DNA of 64,000 bases from Hermodice carunculata (Eukaryota; Annelida; Polychaeta; Eunicida; Amphinomidae): assembly GCA_964020975.1 (NCBI GenBank), contig OZ026630.1, forward strand, positions 26,269,637-26,333,636, written 5' to 3'. The notes below the pieces were generated by a model that searched no databases, was not told the DNA's origin, and worked only from the letters and a program-made list of their open reading frames with translations. A program made the translations under genes and the position numbers. The first letter of the stretch is position 1. The number at the start of each line of letters is the position of its first letter. Below, one piece after another: positions 1-17,150 of the stretch.

Positions 1-179
1 TTTCAGGTAGGCCTAGAGTATACATGTCAAAAAGAATGAAATGGTCAGGGTGAATCCCATTTAGAAAAATCAATTGCCGCCACCTTGGAAGCCACCCTAA
101 ATAATGTATCAAATTTTGATACAAAAATGTCGTTTATTAACAGAGGAACATAAACATAATAACAGTGATATGTCAGGTC

Positions 180-1500
180 ACACACACAAGAAAAAATAAA
201 ATGCATTCTCTGACGGAATGTGTTTCTTCAATTTTTAAAACCCAAGTAATTTATCCATTATTGGCACAAACCTAACAGTTCGTAACATCTTGATAGTTTT
301 CAGTATAAACATTCTTTACATAATTTGTTAACTCAATAACATTGTGAGTATATGATTTTTCACGAATCTTTACTGGAGCTCCATTTATGGTATCAGGTAA
401 ATCAAATCGAAGACAGCTTTTGGTATAACCATGAAGATAAATAGGTACATGGATGTTACTCGCTCCTCCGCACTGTATCAGTGTATATCCTGATTTAGTT
501 TGAAGGTTATCTGGAATTGTCTTATATTTAAAATTATGATAATGTTTGAGTTTAGCAAGAGTGAAGATATCCTCTAACTTACGTACTTGAATTTTTTTTT
601 AAATGAATCTGTATGTGAATTCTATTTTCTTGCATGAAATAATTCGCATCGCTTTCTTTTGTAGCTACTGACCCTAAGAAGATATGTAGCCCCGTAACGA
701 AATTCCATAATTGAGATGAGATAATATTAATGAATGGTAAATTTTAATTTTGGCACTTTCTGGTAGTAAATTTTTACATGTATTTGGAATTCCGAGGGAT
801 CTTGATATTTTATTCACCAATTTGTCGACATGAGCCTTCCATTTAGTTGTTGATCAATTGTCATGCCTGGAAAATTGAAAAGATAGAGGTGATCCAAACA
901 TGCCAAAGGCACATATTCACTTTATGTCAAGCACTTTATTTTTTAGGGACATAAAATATTATGATTTATTTTGGTAACGTTGAGTGACTGTCTGTTCGCA
1001 TTTAGTCAATCGGTTAATTTTGTGCGCCCAGAGTTAATATTGCTTATATCAGAATTGATATTGATGTTGAAGAATTCAGTGACGCAGAAAGAGTTGAGTC
1101 GTCAGCACACATTATCGGTTTAACAATTTTGCTAACATGAGCAATACCATTGATGTACAAGATGAACAAGAGTGGTCCTAAAATAGAGCCTTGTGGTTCA
1201 CCAGCAGCTATAACTAATAGGCCACACTTGTATTATCGAACTCGACATATTGCTTACGATTACTCAGATAACTTCGACTAATTTTGCAGGGATATCTTTT
1301 ATTCCATTTATTTAAACTTTTCCTAAAAGAATTTGGTGGCCTAAAGTATCAAAAACTTTGTATAGGTCTGAAAACATACAAAGTGGGACTTTGCCTTTAT
1401 CCATTTCTTGCATCATTTTATCCATGAGTTCTAAGGTCCCAATATGTGTAACTTGAACAAATGTTTATTTAGTCTTGCTTGGGTTTTGAGTACTGTTTAA
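180..1500 (-). mobile_element. Degraded non-LTR retrotransposon (LINE), RT and 3' end
   Basis: Read on the minus strand, this stretch gives broken but collinear pieces of a LINE reverse transcriptase. Near 1440-1310 a segment reads CMFSDLYKVFDTLGHQILLGK, matching the RT block usually written LDLSKAFDTLxHxILLxKL. Around 1215-1140 is GEPQGSILGPLLFILYING, the PQGSxLGPLLF block. About 1115-1085 encodes CADDSTLSAS, the catalytic A/F-x-DD box. Further downstream, about 430-270, a segment with RFDLPDTIN and YTH resembles the C-terminal tail of CR1/Jockey-type ORF2 proteins. Several frame changes and stops show that it is dead. The LINE 3' end near 27.2 kb has the same tail architecture but is clearly diverged. 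The class (CR1/Jockey group) is inferred from motif style only. The 5' part, including the endonuclease, is missing, as is usual for 5'-truncated LINE copies. Confidence 0.85.
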
Positions 1501-1568
1501 GGTCTAAAACAGCGTTGTTAGGAGGAAATAATCAGATCCAATGATAACAAAATAAACAATACGTTGGT

Positions 1569-2380
<812 letters not shown>

Positions 2381-2521
2381 CAACCCCCCCCCCAAAAAAA
2401 ACCAAAAAAACAAAAACAAAAACAAAAAAAACAAAAAAAACAAACAAAAAAAACCAACAACAACAACAACAACAACAAAAAACAAAAAACAAAAACAAAC
2501 AAAAAAAAAAAAAAAAAAACC
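2381..2521. repeat. A-rich low-complexity tract with C run and (CAA)n
   Basis: A C homopolymer is followed by A-rich sequence with interspersed C, an inner CAA repeat and a terminal poly-A. It could be the decayed tail of a retroposed sequence, but no body of such an element is recognisable beside it. Confidence 0.9.
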
Positions 2522-5075
2522 CGGAAAATTTGCCAAGTAAAATGGTAAGATTGGTCTGTACTGTGAACGTCAAGTCGTTCCAGCGTGGCCTTTATGGAGA
2601 CTTTTCAAGGTTGCCAGCTTAGGCACAAGGTCGTAAATATACTACAGCAAGTGCACCATTGAAGCAGATCGTTCGCCAGTCTGACGGACGCCTCGACTCG
2701 AACATACTGTTAAATATACTGTCAAAATGCTGGCGACATGTGCCTCTGAATTGCGTGGTAACTTCACTGTTTTGCAAACATGGTAATCTAAATTAACAGT
2801 AAAATCGCTATCCATTCTACAACGAATCTGTTACCAATATGAAATTCTTGGTTCTAAATTTCAGTCAAAGCTTAAAATACATTGTGACATATATATATAT
2901 ACATGTACTCCCGTTCTGCACGTGCAAAGACCTCAATATTAAGGCATTCAATTTGGTCTTGATAGTCCAAAATCAAGAAATATTAGTGTCATGACACTCA
3001 GACATAGGTTGGGATATGGTACTTTAGCTTAGGAATCATGGGTATCTGCGGAAGTGAAACAGATTACTTTTGGGGGCAAGAATCAAAACAACCTTATCGG
3101 GATTTTATTTAGAAAATATGGTTTTAATATTTGCTTTTCCTTTATATGAAAGCAGCATATTTTAATCGCAATGTGCAATCTCCCATGCTTTCTGCCCACA
3201 GTAGAGACCTTGGCAAAATTGGTAACATATTTTAGTGCATAGCAATAGAGACAAATAGAAATATCAGTATGTGTATCATGATGATGATGATTGTATACCA
3301 TGAATACTCTGCTTCGTAATCTCCTGCAAAAGTCAGAGTTTCTTGGCATAATGACAGAAAGTTTTTTCTTTTCTGTAAGGCAAGAAATCAAGTACATGTA
3401 ACACACGAGAAAATACAGACACGTTTTGACCATCGACGATATGGATTGAAGCACGTGTTCTGTTCATTTGTTTTCCCAAGACTGTCTGAATGAGCGCAAA
3501 CTGCTGAACCGCATGCTGTTCCAGCCATAGTTTGACCAACCAATGTTGAATTTGTTTGCGTACCACATAATGTCTGAGGGAGGGAATGTTTTTTGGGGGT
3601 TGTTGTTGTTGTTGTTGTTGTTTTATTTTCTGTTTATTTGTTTTTTTTTTTTTTCGATGTTTTGCTGTAGTGGGGCTGAATATAAGTTCCATTGTTATTT
3701 ACTTTGGCGGTCTGTGGTGCAAGCACCTCCCTGATCACATTGCAAAGCTACATGAACTATATTTCGTTTATGTCACTGTTCAATTGTAATTTGAGTTTTA
3801 TTTACCAGCAAAATTAACCCTTTCCCATTGAAGTAAGACTAAGACAAGAGCTTTCCCGGGGGATGGACACGATATCTTAATAAACATCACCTACAAATAT
3901 TGCTTTTTTTCTCATTCAAATTGGGTTTCATGGCTGTTCAAATTAGTTGAAAATATTGAAACAGACGAACTTGTACTGGCCGGTTTTTGCCCGTTCAAGG
4001 CGTAAAGGAATGAATGTCCGTTGAAAAGAATTCATCCACACACAGGAGTGCGGCAAACTAGACGTACATCCGTGTGTGAACTGAGAGAGGGACAATTCGT
4101 TGAAACTGTATTTTATCAATTTTATTGACTTTATTGCAGACCGACGACGAAATGATTCATATTTACTTTTCTATTATGTGGCAAGAAAATAAAGTGAAGC
4201 AGCAGATACATTATTTGAACCGCAATGTGATAGGCAATAACGAAAAAGAAATTTGGAAATCAACTCTCTGAATGAGAACTGTAAACAGGCATGGCAGCGT
4301 TTTTCCGCCTCTTCGCTGAAAAATACGTTATGTTGGTTCCTTGGCGAGACCGCATATGATCTCGTACAGGACATTGGTGAATAATTTGACCAGACATGAA
4401 AAACATATTTGGTTCAGGCTTGGCATTACAGGAAACAGTCACTTAATGACTTCTCGGAATGACAGATTGTGTGATCGCTCTACATGTACCTCTTGTAAGT
4501 AGACCTCCTCCAATGCATAAACTGTATACAATTTTGTAGGGAAGTTCGGTAACGCCACAAAATAACACGTGATGGTGCTCTCTTGACTTAAACTTACAGA
4601 TGGAGTCAAACCAACCGAGCCAGGGTACGCTGTGGTCTGCTTGTAATGTGTGCCCTGCTTTACCCCCCCCCCCCCCGTCACTCTGCGGGGGATCCCCCAG
4701 GTACAAACCCACATCTCCAAAAGTATGTAATAATGGCGAATTGAAAGTGTTGTAACTGACTTATGGTGCTGTGGTAATACCTGATTTTTTCTTAATAATG
4801 ACGCTGGAAGCTACATGTTCTGCATTGTATATGAAACGTGTATAATGTACATGTCCTTACTCTTTCTAGAGTTTTGTCCCAATGAGTGATTTATCTCTAG
4901 TTTTGGCGCGGAGGACATAAACTATTACTTGTAGATACTATACGTATTTTAACATACGAAGATTATTTGATTGATAATAAGGATTCCTGATTATTTGTAT
5001 ATATTTTGGATGCATCATGGAATTTTCCCCGTTCCGTTGGTGCCCCGCTGTAAAGGGGAAGTTTTCTTTATACAT
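2522..5075. other. No gene; short homopolymer tracts only
   Basis: Contains a TTG repeat running into poly-T (about 3598-3656), a C run (about 4662-4677) and one terminus-like sequence of a small foldback element (listed separately). Nothing else is recognisable. Confidence 0.6.
3814..3863 (+). repeat. Probable terminus of a small foldback element
   Basis: The sequence begins ATTAACCCTTTCCC and continues with GACTAAGACAAGAGCTTTCCC. This follows the pattern of the foldback element terminus at 54689 (TTAACACTTTCC, then TGAGTCAACAGCTTTCC). I could not fix the opposite end with confidence; a diverged candidate lies near 4010. Assignment to the same family rests on about 30 matching bases read by eye. 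Confidence 0.4.
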
Positions 5076-5078
5076 TAT

Positions 5079-7653
<2,575 letters not shown>

Positions 7654-7733
<80 letters not shown>
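7654..7733. repeat. (TA)n microsatellite
   Basis: About 80 bp of uninterrupted TA. Confidence 0.98.
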
Positions 7734-7737
<4 letters not shown>

Positions 7738-10170
7738 CTATCTTAAAATTATTGTTTATTAAGACAAATGCATACTGTTTGTGCATGCTTTTCTTTTAAA
7801 GGAAACGGGAGGCTTTAATCAACAAGAAGTTAGTTTGAAAATGTATCAATAAATAAGCTCACATTTCGTTACTTGGCTCACTACAATCAAATCATTGTCG
7901 GAGGAATAAGGATATTCTGGGAATAACTTTGTTTTTAATAATATACTCCTGAACCAGACATGGAATTTATAAACATGGACAAACAAAATAATTTGGAAAA
8001 GTGAAAAGAAAGAAGATGGATCAACTTGGTTATGATCCCTTAACCGGGACTGTGCTCATACCCACTCCAGAACACATACATTATTGGCTGCACCTATTTA
8101 CAATGGTCAGGCATTTGTCTCTACAACACAACACACAACATAGTTTTTACAATACAATTCAAAACATAACACAGCGTACACATAACTTACACCCAAAAAA
8201 TGTTAACACAACAGAGAAAAAAAATATAGTAACCAAACTTTTTCTTGCCCTTGAAACTTTTACAATGAGAGTCTAATTATAACTATTAGATGTATTTGTC
8301 TCCGACAGTCTCAAATGGGCCCTCGAACAGAAGAAAACATTTAGCCTTTAAAACTGTTCAGAACTCGCATACAATTGTACGTATTGGTTGCCCTGTGGCC
8401 TAAGTTATCATGTATAAAAATAACTTGTTTTGCCAAAATTACTATAAATCATTTGACGTTGGAGGAGATTAAACACTTATTCGCACTTTTACCACATTTA
8501 TGGAAAAATTATAAAGCCAAGATTGCAAAAATATATCAACGCACATAATTTACCAAGCACGACATCTAACGAGCAAAATGCGCAATTGCCGAGGAAAACA
8601 CCCTGTTGCCCAAAGTTGTTTTGTTAACCGCCGCGCTTTATATCAACGATCCTTACCCTATTGGGTTACCTTGATTCTGTTGCAAGCTTAGGAGAGACCC
8701 GACCTGTGGATACATATGACTGTACTTTCCCTAAAATTTGAAAAAGAGTAGGAAGAATAAACATGTTTAAGCAGATACAGAGGGTGTCCATTCCTCGCTT
8801 TGGGTGGCTTGGATTGACCAGCTAGGATCCCGGTGGCTTGTGCGACTACACCTCACTGAATCCCTGTCACCGATCAAAAATACAGACAGCCCCAAGATTT
8901 ATACATTTCCCTGCAATACACCCACCTAAATGCCAATGGTAGTGTGTACAATGCATATTATGTTGTTATATGCGGTTACAAACCATACCGGTCCTAAGAA
9001 AGCGTCGTTTAATGAATTTTTGCTTTAGATATTTCAAACGAAGAGTCCATGTGGGTCGGAGGAAATAATCGACTGTCATAACGATTTTGTTTGCCTTTGT
9101 CAATCAACCACTACAAAAAATGATGGGGTCATATAATCACTTTTACTGAAGGTTTGGACCACTGCTTAGGTTAGGTTGATATAGTATTGATTTTTTTTTC
9201 GTCTGGCACTTGTATGGTTTATTTTATTGACGAATGCGTATATCAGTTAACCAACTTGAGATTTTATTTTGAAAAGAAATATATTTAGATATACGTTTAA
9301 ACTGTTTCTGTTACATGAATTTCATGAAAAAACCGTTTTGTATATGAAATAAAATAGGTCAACGTCGACTGTTAAAACATTAAGAAAAACAAGGATTGAT
9401 GGTGTTTATCATTGTTTTTTGTTAATTATGCCTTTCAATCCACTAAAAGAGGTGTCACAACTTCCCCATTCAATATTCTTTGAGATACTAATGTTGAAGT
9501 GGCTGAAAAAAGCAAAAGCGCCATTTTCTGTTGACATTCGTCTCTAGATCAAACAGATGTTTAATACAGGCTTGACATTAAGTTACACTTCCAATGGTCA
9601 AATATCACAAAACGGAATTGAAATATTTTAACTATTGAAACAAACATTTTTGATTTTTTTATACCTCACTCCCCCGCCTGAAACAAATAAAATGAAATAA
9701 AAATTCTTTGTAACAAAACATGTATTTTTACCAAGCCCTATATTGTTATCATTGAGGTTCACAAGATATGATTTAGGTTTGGAGCTTATTTAAGGAACGT
9801 TGACCCAGTAGCTGAAATTTAAAAATATTTTATAATAGAAAAAAAGTTATAATTTCTTTCATGTTTTTTTTTTTCTTAACAATTGGAAATTTAAGAACTG
9901 TGTGATAGATATATAAAATAATTTGGTGCCTGGACCCCCTCCCTCCCAAATGCACATATGGCCAAGTATATATTGCAAATTCAGACATCCGGGAGTCCTC
10001 AGCTTCATGAGCTCCATCAAACTTTGTTCGGAATCCAAGCCAAAACTGTGAATAGAGTGCATTAAAAACCTGCGGAATAACTGTGAACATGCTTTGGATT
10101 TATATGTGAAGCACCTGCCCAAACATGTTTGATTAAAGTGATCTTTTGGAGTAATGTTTAAAAAGTCCGG
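7734..10170. other. No gene seen
   Basis: Short open frames occur, for example 8001-8276, but their composition (Thr/His/Asn-rich from CA-rich DNA) matches no family I know. No RNA gene or mobile element was recognised. Confidence 0.55.
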
Positions 10171-10173
10171 TTT

Positions 10174-10345
10174 ACCCCCCCCCCCCAAAAAAAAATAAAA
10201 TAAAAAACAAACAAAACAAAACAAAACAAAAACAAAACAAAAAAACAAAACAAAAAAAAAACAAAAAAAAAGCACACACACACAAAAAACCCCCCAAAAA
10301 TAAACAAGCAAAAAATAAATAAATAAAATAAAATAAAATAAAAAT
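10174..10345. repeat. C run plus A-rich (CAAAA/AAAT) low-complexity tract
   Basis: A C homopolymer opens an A-rich stretch built from CAAAA- and ACAAA-like units, ending in AAAT/AAAAT repeats. It is structurally like the 2381-2521 tract. Confidence 0.92.
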
Positions 10346-13125
10346 ATACTTGCTAAGGATCTACAGCTATGGTAACCACTGGCGATGTCCTATGACTAAT
10401 GTTGAACCCTACACAACTCCTGGTAGCCATGTATTCTAGGAAGTAGAAAGATGTTATTGCCACGAAAGCGGTGATTTTGGAGTGGAGAAGCGTAATCACA
10501 TTCCTTTCTTTTCCTTTATTTTTTCTATACTTTGGGCTATTTAGGTTAATCTGAAAAAAGAAACTTGTTTCTTTGCTACCTCCTTTTTCTCTGTTAAGAA
10601 TTTACTATTTTATGTTTTTCATAAAACTGACTTGTTTTCGTCCATCACAAACCAACATTAAAATTTACATGAATAAAAAAAAAAAAACTTCGCGATTTAT
10701 GGAAGAGATAAATCTTCGGCTACTGTACCCATTTCAAGCATTTTATTTTCAGTGTAAGGAGCAACGATTTTTTATTCGCTGCAGAGGAAAGTAAACGGAC
10801 ACAAGTTGATTTTACAGGAAATTTGATTTGTGGTCATGCTCAGTGTCTCTAACACGCATTTTATCCGTGAACACACAATCCTATGCTATGAAGTGTGTAT
10901 CTTAATGGCGAACTTCCAAAAAGACTTCAACGTGACAAAGGGAATGGACACAAAAAACAGCTGGTGTATAGGTGCATTTGATTGTTTGGAAGGGTCGACG
11001 AGGTGAGAAACAGGTAGCTATGGGCGCATCAGCTAAAGCCATGAGAGACAATAGGTCTCGATCTTATGCTGATGAATTACTCGATTGTCCTCGTTTACAA
11101 AAGTGTGTTGCCATTGATTTATGCGGGCACTGTCAGTAGCACCCTGTTGCCTTGCTATTTATATCGACGCGTCTCAGTCAGATACCTTTCCTCCTGAAGG
11201 AAATTTGCCTAAATCACATCCTTTAGCTTTTGTGCTCTTCTGAGCGTGATTAACTTATCAAGTTGTGAGCGTTTCTTCATATCCTTGGCGCTTATCGATG
11301 CAAGGCAACGTAACCTGTTTTGGTGGTCATAGGGGGAGTTACTTGCCAGTAAACTGAGATAATTCGTTGAGCTGAATGGAGCAACATACAAATCTTATGG
11401 CGCGTTTGAGTGTATCTTATAAGTATTGATCTAAGTTCAGGGCATTCAAATAGATATTTATAACATTGGAAAACATTTTTACCGAATAAACATACTTCGA
11501 GGGAACGGTTGCAAGTTGCAAGCAATGTAAATTACCTTTATCACGTCACCGTAACTTTTCTGGGGGTAGGGGTTGGGATGGGGGATATGGACGACCGTGT
11601 TTGCTACCTATAGTGGGCTGTATGCTTGTATGTTTGTTGTAGCGTCCAAAAGTATCATTCATTTCTCAAAGTGTCCCTATTTTTGTACAAAGTCTGAATT
11701 ATCGATCCCATGCATTGCCAAGTACAGTCTGGACAAGCTTGAACATTAACTGTTTCGGTTATAAAATGGAGACTGAGCGCAGCTTACCTTTTTTTCATTT
11801 GACAATACAGACAGCCTGTTACCTGAATGGAATATCTTAATACCGGGAATTTGGGGACAAACATTCATTGTAATAATTGGGAGTCGGGGAACATTTGATG
11901 TGACTGTCACTAAGAAAGTAAATACATATACAAAAGTATCATAAAAAACCGTACAAATTCTGTGTTAATTCTATGCAATGTCTCTTTCCAAAACAATTTT
12001 CGTTGCGTCTCCGATACAAAATAGTTATTTTCTTCTCTGCTATATATGTTTTGTAATAAATATGTTCACAGAGAACATTCTATGAGGGAGTTATTGCATG
12101 TCCATCCTCGTTAAGCAACAAACAAACAACGACTGTATTCTTCAACTCGTCTTTTTGTTCCAGGCCAGCCCGCTGGGCAGGTATGTAACAGGGGCGCAAC
12201 ATCCTCTAATAATGTTGTTTTTCGTATGTCAAGTTCCTCTACGAGTAAGTGCAGTTTTTGTAGTTTGATCATCAGGAGATCCAGGAGCTGTTCCTGAGGG
12301 AAATGGTTAATATTTAGATCTTGAACAGTGAATTTTAGTCAATTCATACATTAATGCAGCTAATGGAGATTTTCAACGATGTATATTTGCAGGCTCAGAA
12401 AGAGTGTGAGTAAAGATGTACAATGAAGAGCAGCAATGCCTTTCGGATTTGCTAGGTACTTTTTTGGTAATATGAGTTACAGTTGTGGTCGTTTTTAGAC
12501 CTAGTAATGCTTATGAAGTATGATTTGTTTATAAGGTTTTTAATTTGATATTTTGAGGATTTGATAATTTGGTGGCCACTTTATGCACAAAGCGACATGA
12601 TACGTAAATGGCGATGACATATTATATTTAGAAATATGAATGTGGTGATGATAGATTTATTGAAAAAATCTACTCATTTACAGTGGAGCACACGCAAGTA
12701 AGGCAGGATCTTCCATGCGTCAACATTATAGCACCAGCAGGCGTATACCCTCCCCCCCCCCTCAAAAAAAAAAAACCAAAAACAAAAAAACCTCCACTTG
12801 AAAACAATCCACAAATCGCCCAGTCAGATGACCAGGAGGTCCCACTGGCATGTACCCGCTACTTTTCCATGCTCGTAATAAAAACGATTTTCGCGTATGG
12901 TCAAATGATTCCCCAATTCTTCTATTGTCACTGTATCAGTCATTTACACAATTTCCCAATAAAGAAAGCAGGCACCCTTACAACTCTGCTGACCATAGGT
13001 GGCACAGCTTATGCGATCACGCATGTCTGCCCGTCCGTAAGCGTTTACTTGTGACCTCGATACAGTCCGCATTTTTTTAAGATATACCCCTATCACACTC
13101 AGAACCAATCAAGTGTATGGAAATC
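10346..13125. other. No confident gene
   Basis: Apart from the weak LINE-like remnant near 11.2-11.5 kb and a short C/A low-complexity tract around 12750-12790, I see nothing assignable. Confidence 0.5.
11190..11525 (-). mobile_element. Possible LINE 3' coding remnant
   Basis: On the minus strand the frame from 11525 contains QCYKYLFECPELRSILIRY. This resembles the C-terminal segment found in many invertebrate LINE ORF2 proteins, where a Cys/His cluster is followed by (H)xLxECPxYxxxRxxY. The upstream Cys pairs are poorly kept and I see no RT motifs nearby, so this may be chance. Flanking sequence on both sides is unassigned. Confidence 0.3.
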
Positions 13126-13129
13126 GGAG

Positions 13130-14418
13130 TTTAGTGTGATATTGGTGGCGCCACCTGCAGTATTATGTAATATATGAGCCGAAATATGAAAATATTGAGC
13201 AAAACAAAAACAGTATTAGGAAAGATATGGACCAAAAGGTGTTGAAATACATTAGAATCAATATGTTAAGAAAAACTAATTTACTGCAGATGTGTGTCAT
13301 ATGTAGAGTTGCATGTTGCATAATATGGATTACCTTGATGTATTTTCTAAAGATGACAGAGGGAATACCTTTTTGTTTGTCATGGTGATCACATATCAGC
13401 TGTTGAACATTTACCAATATACCATTACATAACCATTGTACAGGCAAAAATCTATGATGTGTGGAGTCATGGTGGCGCCACAGGTGGTATTCATTGGAAA
13501 CAAGCATTACAGGCGTGGGAAATACATTAAACTTATTGTTTTGATTATAAATTGAAATGCAAATTTTAAATTTAAACCAATTTTGTGTTGGGCTAATGTC
13601 AAAATTTAGCAAATTTTGAATGCCTTTTGATAAGAGGAAGAAGAATAGCAAATGTTCCACAAATCTGCATCGTGTATAGGAGTTAGATATTGCATAATAT
13701 GAGTGATCTTGAACTGCCTTCTCAAAGTCACAGAGGAATACGTTTCAGGAAATCATTTTACTTCTTATGGTTGGGAAGTTTTGCGCATGTATCAATATAC
13801 CAGTACAGGTAAACTATAGAGGCAAAAGTCTACGATGAATGGAGGCATGGTGGCGCCGCTGGTGGTAATAAGTGAAACTAGGTATTAAAAGTACATTAAC
13901 TTCATCATTCTCATAAATTGAGATGGAACGTCAAATTTTGCAAGAAATTGATCTCGACTTATCATCAAATTTTATACAATTTTCGGTCACCTTGATCTAT
14001 ATTGCAAGGATTTTATTGACGTATTAAAGAACACTTAAATTAACTTGTTGAGAAATAGGAAGGATAACATACCACAAATGTGTATCATGCATAGATGTTT
14101 GGCATTCCATAAAATGGGTAGCCTGGACCTACTATCTCAAACTTATGGAGAAAATTCATGTAGGAAATGATTTTAATGTGCTGCCATGACAAAATAAATT
14201 GAGCTGGAACTGCAAAACTTACACCAAGAATGCATTTAACCTTTGGCCAATCTTTTGAATATGTTAAATGAATTTGACTTTTAAGGCCATCAAGGACTTC
14301 GGAAAAGGAGACTTAATTCAATATATTGACAAAAAATAAGCGAATGATACCCAATTCACAACATGTGTGTTCATAAGGAAGCTTGATGTTGCAGCAAATG
14401 GACGAACTTGACCTATTC

Positions 14419-14420
<2 letters not shown>
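13130..14420. repeat. Diverged tandem repeat array, about 330-420 bp units
   Basis: Equivalent landmarks recur in direct orientation. GGTGGCGCC appears at 13144, 13471 and 13849. GGCAAAA followed by TCTAYGATG appears at 13443 and 13821. A CACAAAT-TGTATCAT-like block followed by TGCATAATATG occurs at about 13285, 13657, 14072 and, weakly, 14357. Spacings of roughly 330-420 bp between landmarks indicate three to four diverged copies with indels. The array runs directly into the AAAT/GATA microsatellite. An open frame of about 165 codons on the minus strand (13163-13660) lies wholly inside these units; I do not treat it as a gene. Confidence 0.75.
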
Positions 14421-14701
<281 letters not shown>

Positions 14702-14949
14702 CTTTATCATGACCACATTTCTTAGAGTGTTTGGGAAATCTCACCCAAATTACTATAAAAAGTCAAATCAACCATATGAATGGAGTGAATGGAATGTGAA
14801 TAACAGAGAGCAGGACGGATGTTTAGCCAGACATCTAGGGGATCACCATAAGGAGAGTGTCAGAGTAGTTCAGATCTATATTTTTTCATCATTGTACACT
14901 AGGATCAACTGACGTAAAGAATGTGCTAATTTTAGAGGTAGATAAGGCA

Positions 14950-16830
14950 TCAAGGGGGTACATGTTAATACATCAAAATCTGGTGTAATTCCCATCTTCC
15001 TTTACTGAAATTCCAAGTAAAAAGACTAAGCTAAAAGTCGGAATTATGATGCTGATGCGTGGGGCTTATGTTGTCGAATGCGGAACAACTACCAGGAACA
15101 ACTTAAACATGCTGAACGAGAGTAATATTGTAAACTCCGCGCCAACTTTATCAATCCCGCTTGCAGCAGTGAATGATGGTGGCGAACTGCTAAGTTTTTT
15201 CTCAATAAGAATCGTCCATAATATTTTCCTTCCATCTTATACTCCTTCTTTTGCGGCAATATGCTATTGACACTTCTTCAGCTGCTTTAGTAGCCTTAAC
15301 TGTTTCCCGCAACTTTATGCTCGACACTTTAAGTGTAACTGAAGCTGAAGTTCTGAAGACACTCCAGAGTTGCATCAAAGGCATCAAGGCCAGATGGCAT
15401 AAGCGCCAAGCTTCTGAAGGAAGCTGCTCCTGTCGTTGCACCACAACTAACAAAATAATTGAACTCTTCCTTCATACGAAAGGAATTCCCGGCTATTTGG
15501 AAATGAGCAAATGTTTTTTCCCTTCATAAAAAGGCTCTGAAAATGAGTGTATAAACTACCGGCCTGCCTCAAATCTTAGTTCATCCATTTATTTTTTTTT
15601 TCATTCGTTATATCCCAGTCATATCTGCTCACCAACCTGGCTTTATACCCGGTGACTCAACCTTTAAGAAACTCGCACTGTTACATCACCACTTATGTCT
15701 TGCTGTTAATCACGATAAGGGAATTGGTGTTGTATTTTTTGTATGTTAGCTATGCGCGTTTGATAATATTTGGTATCCTAGTTTTCTGCATAAATCACGA
15801 CGAAGTGGCATATCAGGGAAATATATATGCCTGTTTTCTCAATTATCCTAGTAACCGTTGTCAACGAGTTGCCAAAAAGGGTATTCTTCTACTTGGGGTA
15901 AGATTCGGATAGGTGTACGGCAAGGAAGTGTGCTGGGGCCCTTTATGTTTTTAATATTTATCACAGATATTTTCGATCTTGTTAAATGTAACATTAAATT
16001 TTTTGCAGATGATACTTGTTTGTATTTAGTATTGAAAACCCAGTCAAAGCGACAGAAACAGTAAAATAGGATATTTTCTATAGTAACCAATGGTCTAAGG
16101 ACTGGCTCGTCACACTTAATGCCTCCAAAACTGATTCTATGTTGATTTCTCGCAAAATAAAGTCTCCAAATCCTCCTCCAATTCATTTTCAAAGTCAGGT
16201 CTTGCAAGATATGAAGCGCCACCAACACCTTTGTGTGACTTGACACTCTAATCTAGGATGGACTGATCATATTACTGATATTTCTAATAAAGCTCTGAAA
16301 CAGGATGATGTCATGAAGTGACTGAAGTTTACTTTACATAGAAATACCTAGCAAACTATTTATTTTCCATTTGTGAGACCAATCCTTGAATATGCTCGTC
16401 CAGTTTGATGTGGTTTCAGAGTAACATATGAAACAAAATAGAAAAGTGTCCTATTGGAAGCAGCCCGTATTGTTACTGGTGCAATGCAAGGTTATGGCAA
16501 TGCAAATTATACGAGGAAACAGCATGTCATAATTTAGCCAGGCGGCGAGGAATGTTCAAAATAACAAGAATGTATCAATTTGTGAATAAGCTCACTTCAG
16601 ATCAGTTGTACGCTATGATGCCCTGTCCCTGCCTTCAACAGACCTACTTATAATGATCGTCAAATATATATGACCTCCCACGTTACAAGGCTTGCACTGA
16701 CCTGTATGACGAATCCTTTCCCTTCCACAGCCACACTGTGGAATGAAACCTTATGATATCCGAAATTCTGTTGCAATTTCAGTATTATATCCTAGATATA
16801 TCAGTTTATCCTTGTTAAACCACCCGCCAG
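14950..16830 (+). mobile_element. Degraded non-LTR retrotransposon (LINE) with RT
   Basis: Collinear pieces of a LINE ORF2 can be read in changing frames. At 15378-15455 the frame gives RPDGISAKLLKEAAPVV, a match to the GPDGIxxxxLK block at the start of the RT. About 15630-15860 carries SAHQPGFIPGDST and CQRV. At 15858-16064 a single frame holds GVRQGSVLGPFMFLIFITDI and then FADD (16002-16013), the catalytic box. After that come NASKTDSMLISRK (about 16110-16155), a segment with VRPILEYARPV (about 16375) and a WNET-type tail near 16740. Multiple stops and frame changes show the copy is dead. It differs from the families at 47.8 kb and 26-27 kb. The endonuclease was not found, so the copy is probably 5'-truncated. 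Confidence 0.88.
15858..16064 (+). pseudogene. LINE RT core fragment (68 codons)
   Basis: This is the best-preserved part of the LINE above. The frame carries the PQGS-like block as RQGSVLGP (the usual P is replaced by R), then a KCNIKFFADDTCLYL stretch in which FADD supplies two catalytic aspartates. It is open only over this short span and flanked by frame breaks, so it is a fossil fragment of an ORF2 protein and not a separate gene. Confidence 0.85.
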
Positions 16831-17150
16831 TGTATAACTGAAGTGGAAACAATAAAGCTGGGGCATTATATAAAGTCCCAGTGATTGGAAAATAAACAGT
16901 TGCAGCTAGACCACCTGTACAAACCAAGGGAAATCCTAACACGGACCGCAACAATGGACATCCTGCACCAGAACTGTAAAACGAACTACATGATGACACT
17001 AACTCCTCACTTCGAAAGTCTACAAACAATTAAGCTCTATTTCACTGCCAACCTTGAGTCAATGTCTCAGCGTAATATGTCAGGTTTGTGACAGTTGAGA
17101 AAATACTGTCAATTTTGAGTATTTTTTTAATATTGGGATAATGTGCATTT
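16831..17150. other. No gene seen
   Basis: Sequence between the LINE 3' end and the duplicated unit. It may include LINE 3' untranslated sequence, but no boundary is visible. Confidence 0.5.

Noticed and set aside
8001-8276. 91-codon frame from an ATG at 8001
   Set aside because: Thr/His/Asn-rich composition from ACA/CAC-rich DNA, no recognisable motif, and no splice or conservation evidence.
8600-11170. Shared CACCCTGTTGCC near 8600 and 11140 as a dispersed repeat
   Set aside because: The match covers only about 12 bases plus a loose TATATCRACG, too short to claim a repeat.
13163-13660. 165-codon minus-strand frame
   Set aside because: It lies within a tandem repeat array, its composition is hydrophobic and AT-driven, and the equivalent frame is not kept in the neighbouring repeat unit.
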